Positions 18,525 to 29,099 of a DNA stretch of 64,000 bases are shown here, one piece after another (the first letter of the stretch is position 1; each line of letters starts with the position of its first letter). The translations under genes were made by a program, and so were the position numbers. The stretch comes from Marinobacter profundi. Lineage in GTDB: Bacteria; Pseudomonadota; Gammaproteobacteria; Pseudomonadales; Oleiphilaceae. Under the pieces are notes generated by a model that did no database searches, had not been told where the DNA came from, and was given only the letters and a program-made list of their open reading frames with translations. The stretch is from positions 310,001 to 374,000 of the forward strand of contig NZ_KZ319368.1 of assembly GCF_002744715.1 (NCBI RefSeq), in the 5' to 3' direction.

Positions 18525-19535
18525 TCAGTCTTTAAGACCCGAGAAATTGATGGGCAGGGAAACTCCGAGGGAGAAATCCGGCGCGTCTTCGGTAAGGCCG
18601 ATACCCAGACTGGTATTCACGATGGTGGTATCGCTGACCCGGGTACCCAGGGACATGCTGAGAAATCCGGTCATCTGGTCCTGGGCAACGGCCTCACTGC
18701 CATCGGAGAAGGTCAGCGAGGTTTCGTCGCTGTAGCTCAGTTGCACCGAGATACTCATGGAGATGTCATAGGACAACGAGTAGGCAAAGCCACCGGAGCC
18801 GGACAGTCCGAAGCCGGGCTCCACCTCCGTCAGCAGGCGGGCACCGCGGACCTGCTGCAGGTCCTCTTCCGGCAGGTTATAGGTGGCACTCACCGAACCG
18901 AACACGACGACCGGATCAAGTACCTTCGACAGGCTGAGCCCCCCGGAAACCGAGTAATAGCCACTGCCGGTAGAGAGCTGTTCATTGATATCAATCTCGT
19001 AGGGACTGACACCGGTCTTGGAGGTCAGTGTGGAAAACACCGTGGTGGATATCTTGCCGGGCACGTAGGCGAAGGGCTGCCAGCGAGCGGTGAACGACAC
19101 ATCCCCGAGATCATAGATACTGAGCTCATCCTGGGTGTCGTACTTGACCACCAGAGGCACCCGGGTCCCTACCGTCAGGTTATCCAGCAGACCGAAATCG
19201 TAGGAAAAGGCATTGGTGAAGTTATGGGTCGCCGACGGCACCACGTCGAGATTGCGTACCGAACCATCCGTAATGGCAAGATCCAGCCGCTGGTCTCCGG
19301 TGTAGGAGTAATCAAACGAGTAGGTCAGCGCATGGGTACCCTTGCGTTGCAGGGAGTAGTTCTTTTCTGCTGCCTGGAATACTTCCTCGAGCTGACGGGA
19401 AGAGTCCTCGTCACCTTCCTGCTTGGCCAGCGCCTCCCGCGCCTGATCCACACTGCTATCCTGTGCCACTGCCATGGCGGGCACCAAGCCCACCACGGAG
19501 TAAAGGACAAAACCTCGCACAAACCAACGATTCAT
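18525..19535 (-). CDS. Predicted outer-membrane beta-barrel, transporter-like (meta-pathway/FilC-like)
   Basis: A 336-residue exported protein. The signal peptide ends at 'AMAVA-QDSS'. A charged, probably helical segment (about 28-60) precedes a long run of alternating hydrophobic/polar strands of the kind seen in outer-membrane proteins annotated 'transporter' or phenol meta-pathway. The final strand 'GVSLPINFSGLKD' does not end in phenylalanine. It sits between the C39 peptidase gene (56 bases upstream) and the FadL-like gene (38 bases downstream), all in one direction, so a shared transcript is likely. The biochemical role is unknown. Confidence 0.75.
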   Translation of the reverse strand: MNRWFVRGFVLYSVVGLVPAMAVAQDSSVDQAREALAKQEGDEDSSRQLEEVFQAAEKNYSLQRKGTHALTYSFDYSYTGDQRLDLAITDGSVRNLDVVPSATHNFTNAFSYDFGLLDNLTVGTRVPLVVKYDTQDELSIYDLGDVSFTARWQPFAYVPGKISTTVFSTLTSKTGVSPYEIDINEQLSTGSGYYSVSGGLSLSKVLDPVVVFGSVSATYNLPEEDLQQVRGARLLTEVEPGFGLSGSGGFAYSLSYDISMSISVQLSYSDETSLTFSDGSEAVAQDQMTGFLSMSLGTRVSDTTIVNTSLGIGLTEDAPDFSLGVSLPINFSGLKD

Positions 19536-19591
19536 CCCAGCTCCCTAATTTTTCTTTGTAATTTAGTCCGTCCCCGGGTCTGGATCCGGGG

Positions 19592-20392
19592 TCAGTTGCG
19601 ACGGTAAAACAGCTGCTTACGGGTATTTTCAACACTGCCGTCGGGATTGTTTTTGAGACGTTCGAGAAGGTTCTGGATACGCCGCTCCGTTGCCTCGTGA
19701 AACGCCGGCATTTGCTGCATCGCCAGCAGCGTCATGGTCTGGTCGTCAACAAAGCGCAGGTCCTCTTCCTTGAGCTCCAGGAAATCCAGCGGCTTCTCGC
19801 TACCCGGGAAAACGATGAACAGCACGTTGTCGTCCCATTTCTCTTCAAACTGGCCGAGGGTGAACGAGATATTTCCGACCGAGGGGTCGGCAAGGTAGAC
19901 CCGGCCATCGCGAATGGTCCGCAGTACCACGAAGTGCTTGAATCCGGCATGGTGGATAGGAACGATGGCGGGGTGGTCCAGGTCTTTCAGGTCGTCAATG
20001 CTGGCGCGGAATCCGCCGGCCGGATAGCCCAGCGCGGTTACCAGCCGCTTCATATCCAGCATGGAGAAAGCCCGGCGCTCGACGATCCGCTCACTCTCAC
20101 CGTAATGCAGCAGCCCTTCCATCACCTGGCGTTCGGTCAGGTTACGGCCAAGGTAGTAAGCCAGCACTGTTGTGAGGGCGGCACTGCCGCAACTATAGTC
20201 GTAGGCCTGGCGCACAATGTTGCGGTACTTCTGTTCCACCAGGGGTTCAACCCGCACATCGTTGCGCAGTTCCACCGGACCGCTGTCGACCTTCTGCTCG
20301 ATTACGATGACCCCTTTGTCATGGGGTTCGGCAACGGTGGCTTCCTGAACCATTGCAAACGTCATTAGCGATCCGGCAAGCACCAACAGCAT
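19592..20392 (-). CDS. Periplasmic C39-family cysteine peptidase, stand-alone
   Basis: A 266-residue papain-like C39 peptidase domain with no fused ABC transporter. The predicted active site is complete: oxyanion Q62, nucleophile C68 in 'QAYDYSCGSAALT', H153 in 'KHFVVLRTI' and D169 in 'LADPSVGN'. A hydrophobic N terminus (about 1-18) suggests export, but it has no lysine or arginine before the core. C39 enzymes usually cleave after Gly-Gly leaders; no such substrate is encoded nearby. It is the first gene of a four-gene envelope cluster. The arrangement recalls the fil locus of Acinetobacter, from memory and unverified. Confidence 0.85.
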   Translation of the reverse strand: MLLVLAGSLMTFAMVQEATVAEPHDKGVIVIEQKVDSGPVELRNDVRVEPLVEQKYRNIVRQAYDYSCGSAALTTVLAYYLGRNLTERQVMEGLLHYGESERIVERRAFSMLDMKRLVTALGYPAGGFRASIDDLKDLDHPAIVPIHHAGFKHFVVLRTIRDGRVYLADPSVGNISFTLGQFEEKWDDNVLFIVFPGSEKPLDFLELKEEDLRFVDDQTMTLLAMQQMPAFHEATERRIQNLLERLKNNPDGSVENTRKQLFYRRN

Positions 20393-20592
20393 GATCTGGA
20401 GAGTTCCCTTGTTATTTTCAGTGGTTCTTCTTGTTATCGGGCTGTGTTACATGTTGTTACGGTACGATACCGAAATCCCGGAACCCTGAAAGATAACTGT
20501 GCCTCAAATCAGTCGCTGCAGAAGGGGCCTTGACGGCAGTTTTTGCGAACAGGTTCATATCACCAGCAGGCAGTACGGATAACCGCCCGGGA

Positions 20593-22059
20593 TCAGTTCA
20601 GAGCGAAGACCCAGCCCAGCAGCAGGTAACTGATCAGGGTCACCACGATCACGCCCATTATGTTGAGGGCAAAACCATTGCGGATCATATCGCCGATACG
20701 CATGTGGCCACTGGAGAACACGATTGCGTTGGGCGGGGTGGCTACCGGCATCATGAACGCACAGCTGGCTGCAATGGCTGCCGGTACGGTGAACAGCAGT
20801 GGCGAAACCTCTTGCGAAATGGCCAGGGCGCCGAGCAGTGGCAGGAAAGCGGCTGCGGTTGCGGTATTGCTGGTCACTTCGGTGAGGAAAATAATCACCG
20901 TAGTGACCAGCACAATCATCAGTAACGCGGGCAAGGTGCCGTAGGCGGACAGGCTCTGGGCAATCCACTCCGCCAGCCCGGAGCTGCTGATCACCCCGGC
21001 CATGGCGAGGCCACCACCGAACAGCAGCAGCACACCCCAGGGGAGTTTTTCGGCGGCCTGCCAGTCCAGCAGGAAAGTCCGTGACTTCAGGTCCACCGGA
21101 ATCAGGAACATCACCACCGCGGCAGCAATGGCAATTCCGGTGTCGCTGAGCCACGACATCGGGCCGCCGGACAACAGCGGTCGGAAAATCCAGGCTGTTG
21201 CCGTCAGCACAAAGACCAACGCCACCAGCTTCTCCGCCTTTGACAGCGGGCCAAGGCGGGCCAGCTCCTCACGGATCAGCTGGCCACTGTCGCTGCTGTG
21301 ACCCAGGGCGAAGTCCTTGCGGGTCAGCCACCACCAGGTGAGTGACAGCATCAGCACTGTGACCGGAACTCCCAGCAACATCCACTGGGCAAAGCCGACG
21401 GCGATTCCCTGGCTGTCACTGAGATAGGCCGCCAGCAGGGCGTTGGGCGGCGTCCCGATCAGCGTTGCAATGCCACCGATACTTGCCGAGTAGGCAATCG
21501 ACAACAGCAAGGCCGTGGCATAACGGCGAACGCCCTCCGGGTTATCGCTGTCTACCATGGCAATCACCGACAGGCCGATGGGCAGCATCATGATGGCCGT
21601 CGCAGTGTTACTCACCCACATGCTGAGGAACGCGGTGGCCAGCATGAACCCGGCAATCTGCCGGCGCGGCTGATTGCCCATTGCCCGCAGGGTCAACAAC
21701 GCTATTCGCCGGTGCAGGTTCCACTTCTGCATGGCGAGGCCGAGGGTGAAACCGCCGAGGAACAGGAAGATGATCGGATTGGCATAGGGCGCCGTTGCCG
21801 TACCCACGCTGCCCAGTCCCAACGCCGGAATCAGTACGATCGGCAACAGCGAGGTCACCGGAATGGGGATCGCCTCGGTGGACCACCAGGTCGCCATCAG
21901 CAACATCATCCCCAAAGCCGCCCAGGCCGGCTCCCCCATCCCTTCCGGGGCGGGCACCAGCAGGGCAATCAACAGGAACAGGGGGCCGAGAAACAGGCCA
22001 GTGGCCTGACTTTTTGGCAATCCTGCCGGATCGGTTCCGGGGATGGACGGTTCAGTCAT
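20593..22059 (-). CDS. DASS (SLC13) family sodium/anion symporter
   Basis: A 488-residue inner-membrane transporter with about 11-12 helices. It shows the two SNT signature motifs of the divalent-anion:sodium symporter family: 'WVSNTATAIMMLPIG' in the first half and 'TEVTSNTATAAAFLPLL' in the second. Likely substrates are C4-dicarboxylates, sulfate or similar anions; the exact one cannot be read. The N terminus is a short cytoplasmic tail before the first helix. It precedes the C39 cluster on the same strand with a 200-base gap, so it is probably a separate unit. Confidence 0.9.
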   Translation of the reverse strand: MTEPSIPGTDPAGLPKSQATGLFLGPLFLLIALLVPAPEGMGEPAWAALGMMLLMATWWSTEAIPIPVTSLLPIVLIPALGLGSVGTATAPYANPIIFLFLGGFTLGLAMQKWNLHRRIALLTLRAMGNQPRRQIAGFMLATAFLSMWVSNTATAIMMLPIGLSVIAMVDSDNPEGVRRYATALLLSIAYSASIGGIATLIGTPPNALLAAYLSDSQGIAVGFAQWMLLGVPVTVLMLSLTWWWLTRKDFALGHSSDSGQLIREELARLGPLSKAEKLVALVFVLTATAWIFRPLLSGGPMSWLSDTGIAIAAAVVMFLIPVDLKSRTFLLDWQAAEKLPWGVLLLFGGGLAMAGVISSSGLAEWIAQSLSAYGTLPALLMIVLVTTVIIFLTEVTSNTATAAAFLPLLGALAISQEVSPLLFTVPAAIAASCAFMMPVATPPNAIVFSSGHMRIGDMIRNGFALNIMGVIVVTLISYLLLGWVFALN

Positions 22060-22099
22060 GACGAAGATTCCCTGTTATCTATAAATTTCCGCAAATCGG

Positions 22100-22729
22100 T
22101 CAACGACGCAACAGCCGTTCAAGCTGCCCGTCATGAGACCGGGCCAACAGACCAAGGGCCAGTATGGCGCCCAGTAACGCCAGCGCCATGTCGGATTGGG
22201 TATCCCAGACGTAACCCTGGGTGCCGAGAAACGACTCGGCCGCTTCATCACTGAGCAGGGCAACCCACCACTCAATCAGTTCGTACAAGGCGCTGAACGC
22301 AAGACAAAAACAAATGATGAAAAAGTTCATCCAGCGGCGGGAAGAAAACACCCCTAGCCGCAACATCAGCTCGCGGGCAATCAGGGCTGGCACGAAACCC
22401 TGGGCCAGATGACCGAGTTTGTCATAGTTGTTGCGGTCACCACCGAGCAGGTCGCGCAGTGCGTCAAACAGCGGCACCTCGGCGTAGGTATAGTGACCGC
22501 CCACCATCAGGATCACGGCATGGATCAGGATCAGCAGGTAAACCAGAGGGGTCAGCGGAAACCGCCGGTAGGTCAGCACCAGCAGCGCGAAGCCAACGAT
22601 GGCCGGCGACACTTCGAGGAACCAGGTCAGCTGATCCTTCGGTTGGATTCCCGACCAGACCAGCACGCCCAGAAAGGTCAGCACCCACAGCACTGGTGCC
22701 CACCAGGTTGTCCACCAGGTCTTCCCCAT
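22100..22729 (-). CDS. YjdF/DUF2238 family inner-membrane protein
   Basis: A 209-residue membrane protein with about five to six helices. The pattern 'GGHYTYAEVPLFDAL', 'YDKLGHLAQGFVPALIARE', 'FSALYELIEWW' and 'TQSDMALALLGA' matches the DUF2238 (YjdF) family. Conserved histidine, tyrosine, glutamate and aspartate residues fall within or near helices, but no activity is established. It lies 29 bases downstream of the HlyD adaptor gene and 40 bases upstream of the DASS gene on the same strand; whether it serves the exporter is unknown. Confidence 0.85.
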   Translation of the reverse strand: MGKTWWTTWWAPVLWVLTFLGVLVWSGIQPKDQLTWFLEVSPAIVGFALLVLTYRRFPLTPLVYLLILIHAVILMVGGHYTYAEVPLFDALRDLLGGDRNNYDKLGHLAQGFVPALIARELMLRLGVFSSRRWMNFFIICFCLAFSALYELIEWWVALLSDEAAESFLGTQGYVWDTQSDMALALLGAILALGLLARSHDGQLERLLRR

Positions 22730-22758
22730 GCACGTCCCCCTTGCCGATTTAGCGTACC

Positions 22759-23982
22759 CTAACGAATCCGGACCCGCACACCGTCCTCCAGTTGCCGGTC
22801 AGGATGACGGACCACCCGGTTTCCTTGCGCAAGGCCGCCAGTCACCTGGGTCATCAAGCCGTTGTCCCGTCCGGTCTGAATCCGGGTGAGACGGGCCACG
22901 TCCTCCTGCACGGCAAACACGGCAGGGCCATCGTCACCCAGGAATACGGCTGAGCTCGGTACCTGGAGAACGTCTTCAGCCTGCCATAGCAGGAATTCGG
23001 CATCCACACGATAACCGTCCCCAAGCATTTGCCAGCCTTCCCGCGGGCTCATCATATCGGCGATAACCTGCACCCGCTGCTCCTCCACACCGAGGGCGGA
23101 GATATCCTCGAATCCGACCGGTTCCACCCGGCGCACCACGGCCTCCAGCACCGGGCCACCCCACCCTTTCAGGCGCACCGGCAACCCGGGCTGCAGCTTG
23201 ACTGCGTCAAAACTGAGGACATCCACCACCACTTCCAGAGCGGTCGGATCCCCCACTTCGAGGATAGCTTCACCCGCCTGAATAACCCCCTCACTCTTGC
23301 GGACTACGTTCAACACCGCGCCACTGACCGGCGAGCGCACGGCCACCTGATCAACCGGCTGGTCTTGCCCGGACCTGGCCGCCGAAACTTCCAGCCGGGT
23401 ACGGGCCGCCTCCAGCTCGTGCGCGGCGACCTCCTCGTCAAACCTTGCCGAGCGCAGCATGGCCTCGGCCCGGACCGCCTCGGCCTCGGCCTGCTGCAAT
23501 CGCTCGGCGGAAATGTAGTCAGACGCCTGCAGGGCCTTGAGACGCTCATACTCGCGCCGGGCAAACTGCGCCTCCGCCCGCACCGCACCGACCTTCTGGC
23601 TTGCTGAATTCAATGCGGAGCGTGCGGCTTCGATCCGTGCTGCCGCCTCGGCGCGACTGCGCGCATCAAGCACACTGGCCGGAATTGGCGCAACCCGGGT
23701 CAGCAACTCTCCCGGGGTGACTTCGTCACCGACGTCCAGTTCGACCCGGTGCACGAACCCGGTAACCGGCGCGAAGACCACGTAACGGTCTTTAACCCGC
23801 GTTCGGCCTTCCTCCACAATGGTCACCTCCAGTGGCCCGCGGCTGACCTCCGCCAGATCCACCCAGACCGGATCAGGGCGCAGGGTATATCCCAGAGCAA
23901 CCAGCACCAGTACACCGAACAGCGACCAGAACAGCCATTTACCAACGGGATATCGGTGGGTGCGCCGTTTGTCTGTTGCCAT
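22759..23982 (-). CDS. HlyD-type periplasmic adaptor of an ABC exporter
   Basis: A 407-residue membrane-fusion protein. One membrane helix near the N terminus (about 15-33) is followed by a lipoyl half, a long alpha-helical hairpin (about 105-210, rich in A/E/R), a second lipoyl half ('VRSPVSGAVLNVVRKSEG') and beta-barrel and membrane-proximal domains. It should link the FtsX-type permease encoded just upstream (30-base gap) to the outer part of the envelope. The set resembles DevBCA-like exporters. No outer-membrane TolC gene is adjacent. The substrate is unknown. Confidence 0.9.
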   Translation of the reverse strand: MATDKRRTHRYPVGKWLFWSLFGVLVLVALGYTLRPDPVWVDLAEVSRGPLEVTIVEEGRTRVKDRYVVFAPVTGFVHRVELDVGDEVTPGELLTRVAPIPASVLDARSRAEAAARIEAARSALNSASQKVGAVRAEAQFARREYERLKALQASDYISAERLQQAEAEAVRAEAMLRSARFDEEVAAHELEAARTRLEVSAARSGQDQPVDQVAVRSPVSGAVLNVVRKSEGVIQAGEAILEVGDPTALEVVVDVLSFDAVKLQPGLPVRLKGWGGPVLEAVVRRVEPVGFEDISALGVEEQRVQVIADMMSPREGWQMLGDGYRVDAEFLLWQAEDVLQVPSSAVFLGDDGPAVFAVQEDVARLTRIQTGRDNGLMTQVTGGLAQGNRVVRHPDRQLEDGVRVRIR

Positions 23983-24012
23983 ACCTCGTTTCCTTTTTGT
24001 GGAGCGACCGGT

Positions 24013-26391
24013 TCACTCCCGGGTTTTGAGCACCGCTACCAGATCCAGCCCCCGCAGCCGCCACCAGGCGATGGCGCCGGAAGCCAGTGCCGAAACAAAC
24101 ACCACGGTGGCCGAAAACGCCAGGGTCTGCGCGGTGATGGTGAGCGGCACCCGGTAGAGTTCTGTCTGCATCGCGGTGACAATCAACAGCGCAAGGCCGT
24201 TGCCGATGGCCCAGCCTGCCGGAATTCCGAGCAGCAGAAGTATCGCCAGTTCACCCAACAGGATGTGGGCGACTTCCGGATGGCTGTATCCCAGCACCCG
24301 CAGGCTTGCCAGCTCGCGCCCCTTTTCCGCAAGCGAGATTCGCACCGTATTGTAGATCACCCCGAAGGCAATGATGCCGCCAAGCAGACTATTGAAAAAC
24401 GTGAAGGTCAGGAAGGTGCGGGCCAGGGTTTCATAGAAGCTGTCGAGCATGGCCTGGCGGATGTTGATGGCCATCACGCCCGGAGTTTCCCGCAGCTCGC
24501 GGTAAATGGTGCCCGCCTGTGCGGCATCCACGTTAAGCAATGCCTGATTGATCACCGGACCTTCCCCCAGTACCCGGTTCAGCGCCTGCCGGGTCATGTA
24601 GGCACCCACTCCCAGGTATTCGCTGGTGATCCCCGCCACCGGGATCACCAGCGTACGCCGGTCACCCTCGAGAACATCGACCCGGAGCAGGTCGCCGGTC
24701 GTAATGGCCAGCTCGCGGGCCAGGAAATCCGTCAGCAGCACACCATCAGGCGGCAGGCTGACATTATTCAGGTCGGCATCCACCACATGCTGGAGTCGGG
24801 CATCCAGCGGAATCCCGGTAAGCGCGGTGCGCCACTGACGGTGTCCGTTCACCAGCCGCACCGCCACGGTTCTGCGGCCCTCGCCGTATCTGATGCCGGG
24901 CTGGCGTACCAGACCAAACAGCACCGCGTCACTGGCCGGATCCGTCAGGGTGACAGCCAGGTCCTGTTGCTGGATGCGGGCAAACTGGGTGTGCACCATC
25001 AGCGACACCGAATCAAACTGGAAATTCCCCACCAGCACGATGGCCGTGGCCATGGCGATACCAAGAACGGACATCAGCGTGCGTCCGGGCCGGCGGGACA
25101 GCTGCCGGACAATCATCCGCGACGGCTGGGACAACCGGACGCCGGACAGCAGGCGCTCAATGCGGCTGATGCGAAAGCGCGCCGGGCCCTCCGGTTGCAT
25201 GGCCTCGGCCGGCGGCAGCATCGCCGCCTGGCGAATGGCCCGCCAGCCCGCCAGCAAAGCCACCGCAAAAGTGATCAGTGCCAGCACAGCCACCCACCAG
25301 ACGTTGACCCGGAACAGCAGGGCGGGAAAGCGGTAATACTCCATATACAGCTCACCGAGTCCGTTCCCCAGCCAGATACCGGACGCTACCCCTATCAGCA
25401 GACCGATCAGCGCAATCAGCATGACCAGCTGGCTGTAATGCCAGCCGATCTGGCGGTTGCTGTAACCAAACGCCTTGAGTACCGCAATGATGTCACGCTG
25501 GGTGCTGATCAGGCGGCTGATCACCACATTCAGCAGGAACATGGCAACGCTCATGAAAATCAGCGGGAACACGGTCGCCATGGTTTTCAGCTGATTCAGC
25601 TCATCGTTGAGGAACCGATGGGAGAACTGGTCCTCCCGGCCAAAGGCCCCCGTGCCTCCGTAACGATCCAGCTCCCGGTCGAGGGCGTCGACCACCCCCG
25701 CCACGGCAAACGCAGGGTCCACCCGCAACACCAGACTGTTGAACGCACCCCGCATATCCATGGCCGCGGCCAGAGCTTCCTGGGCCAGCCACAGCACACC
25801 GTAGCGCTGGTAATCCGGTAACATGCCCCCCGGTGGTATGACGTAGACGAATTCCGGCGACTCGGCAATGCCGACGATCCGCAGGGGCTGACGCCGGCCG
25901 TTGATGATCGCGACCAGGCCATCGCCCGGCATCAACCCATGGGCTTCGGCAAAACTGCCGATCACCACAATCTCGTCGCTGCGGGCCGGGTCCGGCAGGC
26001 GGCCCTGGCGGAGGAATAACCGATTGACCTCAGGTTGCCCCGCATCCGGCAGCGACACCAGGCGCGCCGATACCGGATCGGTGAACCCCGCCACTTCCAG
26101 CTTGGCGGTACCTTCGACCCGTCCGCTGTGCCGGGTGACGCCGGGAATCTGTGCCACCCGCTGGAGGACATGGCGCGGCGCCCGCTTGAGGGACACAAAC
26201 CCATCGGCAAACTGGTGGTCCTGGTAATACTGCGCGCGGGTTGCCTGCAACGAGGAATAATTCACCAGGGACATCAGGCAGACTGCAACCCCGCCTCCGA
26301 TCACCAGCGCAATCGCCAACACCTGGCCGCGCATTTGCCAGATTTCCCGTCGTAACTTGGTGTGAAGGGCACTGGCCCGGAAACCGATCAT
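24013..26391 (-). CDS. ABC transporter permease with two FtsX domains
   Basis: A 792-residue inner-membrane permease with eight to ten helices in the order helix, large periplasmic domain, three-helix FtsX block, then a second helix, periplasmic domain and FtsX block. The first FtsX block surrounds '[20 protein letters not shown]' and the second '[19 protein letters not shown]', both with the coupling-helix pattern. Such duplicated permeases work as mechanotransmission or lipid/lipoprotein-type exporters. It follows its ATPase gene after 4 bases and precedes the HlyD gene, so the three form one complex. Confidence 0.92.
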   Translation of the reverse strand: MIGFRASALHTKLRREIWQMRGQVLAIALVIGGGVAVCLMSLVNYSSLQATRAQYYQDHQFADGFVSLKRAPRHVLQRVAQIPGVTRHSGRVEGTAKLEVAGFTDPVSARLVSLPDAGQPEVNRLFLRQGRLPDPARSDEIVVIGSFAEAHGLMPGDGLVAIINGRRQPLRIVGIAESPEFVYVIPPGGMLPDYQRYGVLWLAQEALAAAMDMRGAFNSLVLRVDPAFAVAGVVDALDRELDRYGGTGAFGREDQFSHRFLNDELNQLKTMATVFPLIFMSVAMFLLNVVISRLISTQRDIIAVLKAFGYSNRQIGWHYSQLVMLIALIGLLIGVASGIWLGNGLGELYMEYYRFPALLFRVNVWWVAVLALITFAVALLAGWRAIRQAAMLPPAEAMQPEGPARFRISRIERLLSGVRLSQPSRMIVRQLSRRPGRTLMSVLGIAMATAIVLVGNFQFDSVSLMVHTQFARIQQQDLAVTLTDPASDAVLFGLVRQPGIRYGEGRRTVAVRLVNGHRQWRTALTGIPLDARLQHVVDADLNNVSLPPDGVLLTDFLARELAITTGDLLRVDVLEGDRRTLVIPVAGITSEYLGVGAYMTRQALNRVLGEGPVINQALLNVDAAQAGTIYRELRETPGVMAINIRQAMLDSFYETLARTFLTFTFFNSLLGGIIAFGVIYNTVRISLAEKGRELASLRVLGYSHPEVAHILLGELAILLLLGIPAGWAIGNGLALLIVTAMQTELYRVPLTITAQTLAFSATVVFVSALASGAIAWWRLRGLDLVAVLKTRE

Positions 26392-26395
26392 GCCA

Positions 26396-27109
<714 letters not shown>

Positions 27110-27131
27110 GCGCTTTCCCGTGCCTGCAGAG

Positions 27132-27449
27132 TCAGTCAGCGCAGTCAACACACAGCGTGGTATAAGGCAGCACCTGCAGGCGACGTGGGTCAATAGCCGC
27201 ACCGCAACGCTCGCATTCATCACCCTGACCGTTACGAATCCGTTCCAGCGCCCGCTCAACCTGTACCAGCTCGGCCCGGGCCTCGCTCTCCAGGCCGTCG
27301 ACCACTTCATCATTCTGGGTCTGGGTGGCCTGCTCTTCGAAGTCCTTGTCGAGGGCGCCGCCTTCCCGCCGCTGGTGGGCTTCGAACCGGCGCAGCCGGG
27401 CTTGCAGATCTGCTTTCAGGGTTTCCAGTTCCGATTGCCTGCTACTCAT
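27132..27449 (-). CDS. TraR/DksA-type C4 zinc-finger protein
   Basis: A 105-residue relative of DksA, the family that binds in the RNA polymerase secondary channel. It has an N-terminal helical hairpin whose tip is acidic ('[16 protein letters not shown]') and a C-terminal zinc finger C-E-R-C ... C-V-D-C with both cysteine pairs intact. I chose the ATG at 27449 because GGAG lies 6 bases before it; ATGs at 27461 and 27473 are less well spaced. It is shorter than DksA (about 150), so it may not replace it. It lies 22 bases upstream of the ABC ATPase gene. Confidence 0.85.
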   Translation of the reverse strand: MSSRQSELETLKADLQARLRRFEAHQRREGGALDKDFEEQATQTQNDEVVDGLESEARAELVQVERALERIRNGQGDECERCGAAIDPRRLQVLPYTTLCVDCAD

Positions 27450-27639
27450 CGTCGACTCCATGGATTGGTCCATTCCTCTATACGGTCCGGTGACCGGTCT
27501 GGCAGGGTGGCATCGCCAGAGATTGCCTGCCGCAAGATGCTTCCTACCATAAAGCATAAGCTGAATAAGCGGTTGATGCCTGTCAAAATGTCCTATAGTT
27601 GCAGGCCATCGGCCCCATACCGCCAAAGGAACCTACCCG

Positions 27640-29034
27640 ATGATTTACACCACCATAGCCGCTCTCGCCACCGCGCTTCTGCTGTTTACCTGGCTAGGGC
27701 TGAGAGCCCGGCTTGCCAGCGGCGACCTCGACGATTACGTCACCGCCCGCAACAGCCAGGGCGCGCGCGCCCTGGGGTTGTCCTTCCTGGCGTCCGGCAT
27801 GGGAGGCTGGATCTTGTTTGCACCGCCAGAAGTCGGCGCCCTGGTGGGTCCGGTGGCGCTTGCCGGCTATGCTGTGGGCGCCGCCCTGCCGTTCCTGGTT
27901 TTTGCTTTTTTCGGCCCGGCAATCCGTCGCCACCTGCCCCGCGGACGTAGCATCGGGGAGTTCGCCGAGGCGTGCTACGGCCGGGCAGTGCGCCGGTATG
28001 TCGCAATGATTTCGGTGTTGTACATGCTGTGCTTCCTCACCGCCGAGCTGACCGCAATCGGTGCCATTACCGGCATGCTGTCCGGCGTCAACGGCAATCT
28101 GGCGGTCATTGGCGTGGCCGTGGCCACCCTGATCTACACCGCCTGGGGCGGCCTTCGGGCCAGTCTGGTAACGGACCGCTGGCAGGCCTTTCTGCTGATT
28201 GGCCTGCTGGTTATTGTTGGCGGTTTCGCCCTCGCGCGGCTGCCGGAAGCGGGTCAGGTATCCGCCATGCCTCAGGTACCCGCCACCGCTGCTCTCGGTG
28301 TGGCACTGACACTGGTGATCGCGGTGACGGCAGCCAATCTGTTCCATCAGGGTTACTGGCAGCGCCTGTGGGCAGCGCGGGATAATACTGCGCTCGGCCA
28401 GGGCGCCCTGCTCGGTGGCGTGATCACCGTTATTGTGGTTGCGGTAGTCGGTGGGCTCGGCATTGCCGCTGCCATCAGTGGCACCGACCTCGGCACTCCG
28501 CCGATTCCCTTTTTCGCGCTGCTGGCGGGCGCCCCGGCCTGGCTGACCCTGCCGGCACTGATCCTGGCGCTGACCCTGGTTGCCTCTTCAGTGGACACCT
28601 TGCAGAACGCCCTGGCGTCCCTGGCGGTCACCGAGAAACAGGGCCTGTCCCTGAACACCGCGCGCTGGGTGACTGTACTGCTGATGGTGCCCGTCATAAT
28701 GATTGCCCTGCAGGGCATTTCGGTGCTGCGCTTGTTCCTGATTGCCGATCTGCTGTGTGCCACTGCCGTCATTCCGGTTTTACTGGGCCTTTGGCAGCGC
28801 ATGTCAACCCGGGCCGCGGTGGCCGGAGGTCTTGCCGGGCTGCTCGGAGCCATTGTACCGGGATGGCTGGGGGGCGGCAGTATTGCGCAGGGTCTGGAGG
28901 CCGCCAGTTTTCCGGGCGGGATTCCCACCCTTGGCCCCTTCCTCGGCGCACTGCTCGCGTCGGCCGCGGTGAGTTTGCTGATGGCGCTCTGCAACCGGGG
29001 ACCCCGGGCCGTTTCGGGCGCCTCGCAAAACTGA
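27640..29034 (+). CDS. Sodium:solute symporter (SSS) family transporter
   Basis: A 464-residue inner-membrane protein with about 13 helices and the LeuT-type fold of the SSS family. Seen features are the N-terminal 'DDYVTARNSQGARALGLS' region, the helix-2 sequence 'ASGMGGWILFAPPE' and 'YTAWGGLRASLVTDRWQ', the latter a family hallmark. Solutes in this family range from proline and acetate to urea and sugars; none can be assigned. AAGGA lies 9 bases before the ATG. It is divergent from the dksA-like gene. Confidence 0.88.
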   Translation: MIYTTIAALATALLLFTWLGLRARLASGDLDDYVTARNSQGARALGLSFLASGMGGWILFAPPEVGALVGPVALAGYAVGAALPFLVFAFFGPAIRRHLPRGRSIGEFAEACYGRAVRRYVAMISVLYMLCFLTAELTAIGAITGMLSGVNGNLAVIGVAVATLIYTAWGGLRASLVTDRWQAFLLIGLLVIVGGFALARLPEAGQVSAMPQVPATAALGVALTLVIAVTAANLFHQGYWQRLWAARDNTALGQGALLGGVITVIVVAVVGGLGIAAAISGTDLGTPPIPFFALLAGAPAWLTLPALILALTLVASSVDTLQNALASLAVTEKQGLSLNTARWVTVLLMVPVIMIALQGISVLRLFLIADLLCATAVIPVLLGLWQRMSTRAAVAGGLAGLLGAIVPGWLGGGSIAQGLEAASFPGGIPTLGPFLGALLASAAVSLLMALCNRGPRAVSGASQN

Positions 29035-29035
29035 C

Positions 29036-29099
29036 GTAAGTCAAAGATTTCACATGAACTTACGAACACTTACATCTCACCACCAGATTTGCAACTTAA
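29036..29099 (+). repeat. Cluster of ACTTAC hexamers upstream of the binding-protein gene
   Basis: ACTTAC occurs at 29058-29063 and 29068-29073, 10 bases apart, which is one helical turn. An inverted copy (GTAAGT) sits at 29036-29041 and a near copy ACTTAA at 29094-29099. A possible -10 element TATAAA lies downstream at 29177-29182 without a clear -35 box. The spacing suggests an operator for an unidentified regulator. The repeats are seen; regulation is inferred. Confidence 0.35.

Noticed and set aside
23749..25821. A 690-codon open frame on the plus strand
   Set aside because: It is antisense to the HlyD adaptor and ABC permease genes. Its translation is rich in His, Gln, Arg and Pro with no recognisable family, as expected from the complement of a GC-rich gene.
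27110..27313. N-terminal extension of the ABC ATPase
   Set aside because: It overlaps the dksA-like coding sequence on the same strand and shows no ABC sequence; the ATPase fold begins right after the ATG at 27109.
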